Under the pieces are notes generated by a model that searched no databases, was not told the DNA's origin, and saw only the letters and a program-made list of their open reading frames with translations. Of a DNA stretch of 64,000 nt, positions 60,957 to 64,000 are shown piece by piece. Within the stretch, counting starts at the first letter, position 1; the number at the start of each line of letters is the position of its first letter. The DNA comes from Chryseolinea serpens (GTDB lineage Bacteria; Bacteroidota; Bacteroidia; Cytophagales; Cyclobacteriaceae), in NCBI RefSeq assembly GCF_900129725.1, contig NZ_FQWQ01000001.1:1612001-1676000 (forward strand). The letters run 5' to 3'. The translations under genes were made by a program, and so were the position numbers.

Positions 60957-61335
60957 CAGTATCCGCAGTTTCTTGGATGATCAAAAATAAATTTCCCGCC
61001 CCACCGATGGCAAAAACAAACACAGAAGCGGTCGAATTTATTTTGCAAGCGGCCTCCTTCTAACCGCGTAAAGCATACCTGAATTCCCCTATGCACCTGG
61101 CATAACAAAAAAATAATTCAAACACACAAGGGATTTCTAAAGACATGAATAGTTATCTTAGGTAAAGTTAACCCCCTCTGTTATGAAACCCCCCAACGCC
61201 GTAATAAGCATGCTGCCCTGGCATGCCTCATCAAGTTTCTCGTTATGCTCCTTCCCTGGCCTTCCATCCTGAGAATAAATCAGATGATCAGTCTTTCAAG
61301 TTTGTCTTAATTCATAAATAAAAACCCCCTCTCCT
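60957..61335. other. Gene-free region with decayed copy of the following gene's leader
   Basis: Of these 379 bases only 61166-61272 shows structure: it resembles the leader and first codons of the lipoprotein gene at 61336 (see pseudogene entry). The rest shows no gene, repeat or hairpin. Confidence 0.55.
61166..61272 (+). pseudogene. Decayed duplicate of the 5' end of the downstream lipoprotein gene
   Basis: AACCCCCTCTGTTATGAAAC here matches AACCCCCTCTCCTATGAAAA at 61323, and the following AACGCC, CTGGCATGC and CTTCCCTGG-like blocks line up in order. One base is missing before CTGGCATGC, which shifts the frame and gives a stop at 61270. It is a frameshifted remnant 153 bases upstream of the intact start. 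Confidence 0.6.
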
Positions 61336-62196
61336 ATGAAAAATCTAAACGCCCTCACGAGTGTGCTGGTCCTGGCATGCTTCGTATGTCTATCGTCTTG
61401 TTTCGGTCCCGGTCCTTTGCCACAAAAGCTTCGCATCAAAACGTTTGAATGGGAAAACATTCTTTACCACGCGGAATATGACGCGTACGGTACGTTGACC
61501 AAACTGAACGGCACCGACCGTGACATTATCTTTTCATATGATGAAAACCAAAAGCTTTATCAGATCGATATCAAGCTCGATGGTCAGCCTGCACCAAACA
61601 TTCGCTTCACTTTCGTGCAAGGCCCTCTCGGAATTACGGAGGTCAGCACCGCGAATACGGATTACTACGGAATTGATCAGCCACATGGTCATGTCACGAT
61701 CCACTACCTCACACCCACCAAACTGTCGGGGGTCGTCGAACAAGAACTCAACGTGGATGGCACCGTTGGCTTCGAGCTCGATCGTAGGTTCGTCTACAAC
61801 GGCAACAACATCGCGCGGGTCTACACCGTACCTACCTTTACGGAGTTCACCGCTTCGGCCTATGATCACAAATCAAATCCCTTTATGCTGCTGGCAAACG
61901 CTGTGAATAACCCCGCGTTTTTTCCGATCGGGTCCGCCAATTTCCCGGTGGGCTCATACAACATTCCTTTGATCAACATCTATTCGGAAAACAATCCGCT
62001 TAAAGGTGTCTATCAAATTGAAGGTGCCCCCATCACAGCGACCAGCCATGTTCTCAACTACACGTATGATGGCAACCTTGTAAAAAAGATCGTATGGAAT
62101 GCCACCTACCTGGGCGATCCCACACAAACACGCATATTCAAATTTGAATATGAATGGGCGCGTTGCCGGCCGCGTGAGCATCACGGCCATGAATAG
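61336..62196 (+). CDS. Hypothetical lipoprotein
   Basis: A 286-residue lipoprotein: signal KNLNALTSVLVLACFVCLSSC with the lipobox cysteine at residue 22. The mature domain has repeating beta strands with short turns (FEWENILYHAEYDAYGTLTK, GTDRDIIFSYDENQKLYQID, LNVDGTVGFELDRRFVYNGN, and TYDGNLVKKIVWNATYLGDP near the end), in the manner of YD-repeat-like or DUF4595-type secreted proteins of Bacteroidota. No exact family was recognised. It is ended by a strong terminator and has a decayed partial copy upstream. Confidence 0.8.
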   Translation: MKNLNALTSVLVLACFVCLSSCFGPGPLPQKLRIKTFEWENILYHAEYDAYGTLTKLNGTDRDIIFSYDENQKLYQIDIKLDGQPAPNIRFTFVQGPLGITEVSTANTDYYGIDQPHGHVTIHYLTPTKLSGVVEQELNVDGTVGFELDRRFVYNGNNIARVYTVPTFTEFTASAYDHKSNPFMLLANAVNNPAFFPIGSANFPVGSYNIPLINIYSENNPLKGVYQIEGAPITATSHVLNYTYDGNLVKKIVWNATYLGDPTQTRIFKFEYEWARCRPREHHGHE

Positions 62197-62212
62197 TATT
62201 CCATAAGGCATA

Positions 62213-62250
62213 AAAAAAAGGCGCTGAAAATAATTTTCAGCGCCTTTTTT
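62213..62250. terminator. Strong bidirectional terminator
   Basis: Seven A residues, the arm GGCGCTGAAAAT (62220-62231), its complement ATTTTCAGCGCC (62233-62244) and six T residues form a classic rho-independent hairpin in both directions. It separates the lipoprotein gene from the convergent PBP1A gene. Confidence 0.9.
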
Positions 62251-62279
62251 AATACTCAATCCAATGCACGTGTGGAAAG

Positions 62280-64000
62280 CTACTTATTGGGATCGTTGTA
62301 ATCCTTGTCATCGTACGTCGAATCGGCAGGATACTGGCTGACATCGAGTGTCATATCAAGCGGTGTGGAGGGACGTCTGAACTGGCCCTTCTTATATTCC
62401 AGGGAACGGTCGGCATAGACTTTTTGCATATACCTATCCCAAATGGGACGGGCCGTTGAGCCGCCTTGACCCAAGCTCCAGCTTCTGTAGTGTATGCTGC
62501 GTTCGTCGCCACCGACCCAGGCACCAGAGACCAGGTCGTGGGTGATGCCCATATACCAACCGTCGCTGGCGTTGCTGGTGGTACCGGTCTTGCCTCCCAC
62601 TTCGTTGTCTTCTTTAACAGCCTTGCTAAGCGCTTGTGAGCTACCCCCTTCTTCCTCTACCCCTCCTCTTAACATGTAGACCATCTTATAGGCCGTATGT
62701 TCATTCATAGCTTCACCATGGATCTTGGGCGAAAAGCTGGCAACGACGTTGCCATTTTTATCTTCTATCCGAGTAATGTAAAAGGGTTCGGTGTGAATGC
62801 CCAAGTTCACAAACGTGCTGTATCCGCCCACGAGTTCATAAAGCGAAACATCGCTCACCCCCAGACAGAGCGTGGGCACCGGGTCCAGGGGACTGGTGAT
62901 GCCGGCGGCCTTCGCGAAATTCACGACGTTGTCGATGCCTACACGCTGTAACAACTGCGCTGTAATGGTGTTCTTCGATTGGGCCAACGCTTGCCGTAGC
63001 GTAAGCTTTTCGCCCGTTCCATATTTACCATCAGAGTTCGCAGGACGCCACGTTCCGCCACCCACCAGGGTGAACGTTGGAGAAATATCCAGAAACGTTT
63101 GGTTGGGGTTGTAGCCTTGGTCCATGGCGGTTCCATATACAAAAGGCTTGAAGGTCGATCCCGGTTGACGAGTGCCCTGCTTCACGTGATCGTATTTAAA
63201 ATACTTGTGGTTGATGCCACCCACCCATGCCTTCACCGCTCCCGTGTTCGGGTCCATCGACATGAACCCTGTATTTAAAAAGTGTTTATAATAGCGCAGC
63301 GAATCCATGGAACTGAACACGGTGTCGCGCTCACCATTCCAGGTGAAGACGGTCATTCGTTTTTTGAGGTTCAGCATGATCTTCACCGAATCGCCGCGCT
63401 CACCGTATTTGCGAACGAGTTCCCGATAGTAATCCGTTTGCTTGATCCGCGATTCAAGAAAGCCGGGGATCTCGCGTTTGTTGTCGTCGATCCAGGGGTT
63501 TTGTCCTTTCCAATGTTCGTTGAATTTCTTTTGCTGGATCTTCATTTGCTCCGCTACGGCCTCTTCGGCATAGCGTTGCATGCGACTGTCGATGGTGGTG
63601 TAGATCTTCAACCCGGATTCCCATAAATTATATCCATTTTCCTTACACCACTTGGAGAGCTCGGGGGTGATCACGGTCCTGAAGTAGGTTGCCAATCCCT
63701 TGTTTTGATTTTGTACCGAGAACTTCATGTCTATCGGGAGCACTTTCGTGGAATCGTATTTCGCCCGTGACAGGTAGCCATCCTTAAATAATTTGTACAA
63801 CACCTCGTTGCGTTTCCTGAAGGATGCTTCGGGGTGAGCTTTCGGATTGAAGCGCGCGGGCGACTGCAGCATCCCTACCAAAACCGCAGATTCCTGTACG
63901 TTGAGTTTGTCCGGTTGCTTATTGAAATACGTCTCGGCGGCTACCTTAATACCTAACGCGTTGTTATCAAAATCACAAGTATTGAGATACATCACCAAAA
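62280..64000 (-). CDS. Class A penicillin-binding protein 1A, N terminus beyond window
   Basis: The frame runs off the right edge, so the first part, including most of the glycosyltransferase domain, is missing; its end is visible as DFDNNALGIKVAAETYFNKQ and ESAVLVGMLQSPARFNPKAH. The transpeptidase domain holds the three active-site motifs: STFK (RQPGSTFKPFVYGTAMD, near 63155), SKN (QSKNTITAQLLQRVG, near 62972) and KTG (GGKTGTTSNASDG, near 62590). It polymerises and cross-links peptidoglycan in the periplasm, anchored in the inner membrane. The C terminus has a proline- and aspartate-rich tail (YPADSTYDDKDYNDPNK). The gene name in other genomes would be pbpA or mrcA-like. Confidence 0.94.
   Translation of the reverse strand, partial: LVMYLNTCDFDNNALGIKVAAETYFNKQPDKLNVQESAVLVGMLQSPARFNPKAHPEASFRKRNEVLYKLFKDGYLSRAKYDSTKVLPIDMKFSVQNQNKGLATYFRTVITPELSKWCKENGYNLWESGLKIYTTIDSRMQRYAEEAVAEQMKIQQKKFNEHWKGQNPWIDDNKREIPGFLESRIKQTDYYRELVRKYGERGDSVKIMLNLKKRMTVFTWNGERDTVFSSMDSLRYYKHFLNTGFMSMDPNTGAVKAWVGGINHKYFKYDHVKQGTRQPGSTFKPFVYGTAMDQGYNPNQTFLDISPTFTLVGGGTWRPANSDGKYGTGEKLTLRQALAQSKNTITAQLLQRVGIDNVVNFAKAAGITSPLDPVPTLCLGVSDVSLYELVGGYSTFVNLGIHTEPFYITRIEDKNGNVVASFSPKIHGEAMNEHTAYKMVYMLRGGVEEEGGSSQALSKAVKEDNEVGGKTGTTSNASDGWYMGITHDLVSGAWVGGDERSIHYRSWSLGQGGSTARPIWDRYMQKVYADRSLEYKKGQFRRPSTPLDMTLDVSQYPADSTYDDKDYNDPNK

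Noticed and set aside
1-64000. Search for tRNA, rRNA, insertion sequences, integrases, toxin-antitoxin and defence genes
   Set aside because: No TTCGA-loop cloverleaf, rRNA-like stretch, DDE/serine/tyrosine recombinase motif or known defence domain was recognised by reading both strands. Absence cannot be proven without profile searches.

Overview
The window comes from a member of the Bacteroidota, most likely of the order Cytophagales (a Chryseolinea- or Ohtaekwangia-like bacterium; the genus cannot be fixed from sequence alone). Three SusC/SusD outer-membrane pairs, ECF sigma/FecR/STN signalling, large FtsX-type permeases with the GIRKVLGA signature, many lipoproteins, and promoters of the TTTG-N19-TAnnTTTG kind all point this way. 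No tRNA, rRNA, CRISPR array, transposase or phage gene was seen. Both ends cut genes: a permease at the left and a class A penicillin-binding protein at the right.

Layout. 1-2902: end of a permease, a palindrome-rich gap, then an ECF sigma factor overlapping a small membrane protein. 2910-6362: a three-gene operon for D-glucuronate (SDR reductase, uxuA, uxaC). 6492-8603: a sigma factor with a FecR-like stub, divergent from a LacI-family regulator that has a 36-bp perfect palindrome over its promoter. 8705-14370: a DUF695/RraB-like protein and SusCD pair 1. 14371-15176: a nested inverted-repeat element. 15177-21617: an SDR, a second permease, a conserved intergenic palindrome, an AraC regulator, a Tat-exported TIM-barrel protein and a lipoprotein. 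21618-24640: a tandem duplication of an unknown membrane-anchored protein that carried along the 3' end of the neighbouring luciferase-like monooxygenase gene. 24798-27909: a SIS isomerase, ROK kinase and CHASE3-GAF operon. 28080-31446: a GMC oxidoreductase with its small subunit and a secreted TIM-barrel protein, surrounded by AGTAG-type repeats.

31848-39268: a lipoprotein and a complete trans-envelope signalling locus (sigma factor, FecR, STN-SusC, SusD). 39565-43876: a CheY-like regulator, a secreted protein, a histidine-kinase-like protein without a catalytic domain, and a PQQ-dependent dehydrogenase with a fused cytochrome c. 44029-57051: a ThuA protein and a beta-glucan (laminarin-type) utilisation locus made of SusC, SusD, a PKD surface protein, two GH16 lipoprotein hydrolases, a divergent one-protein sensor/regulator (propeller, Y_Y_Y, LuxR) and a CBM6-like secreted protein. 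57083-64000: housekeeping and unknown genes (SnoaL-like, glycosyltransferase, acidic protein, VOC, RibD-like reductase, a lipoprotein with a decayed copy of its own leader, and PBP1A).

Taken together the region is an oligo- and polysaccharide scavenging chromosome segment: SusCD pairs import sugars, GH16 enzymes cut beta-1,3-glucans at the surface, periplasmic quinoprotein/GMC dehydrogenases and TIM-barrel isomerases process sugars, and the uxaC operon takes glucuronate to KDG. I found no clear new defence or mobile system. The most unusual signals are in the intergenic DNA (several palindrome families, regulator iterons), in the tandem duplication, and in several regulators or sensors that lack an expected domain.
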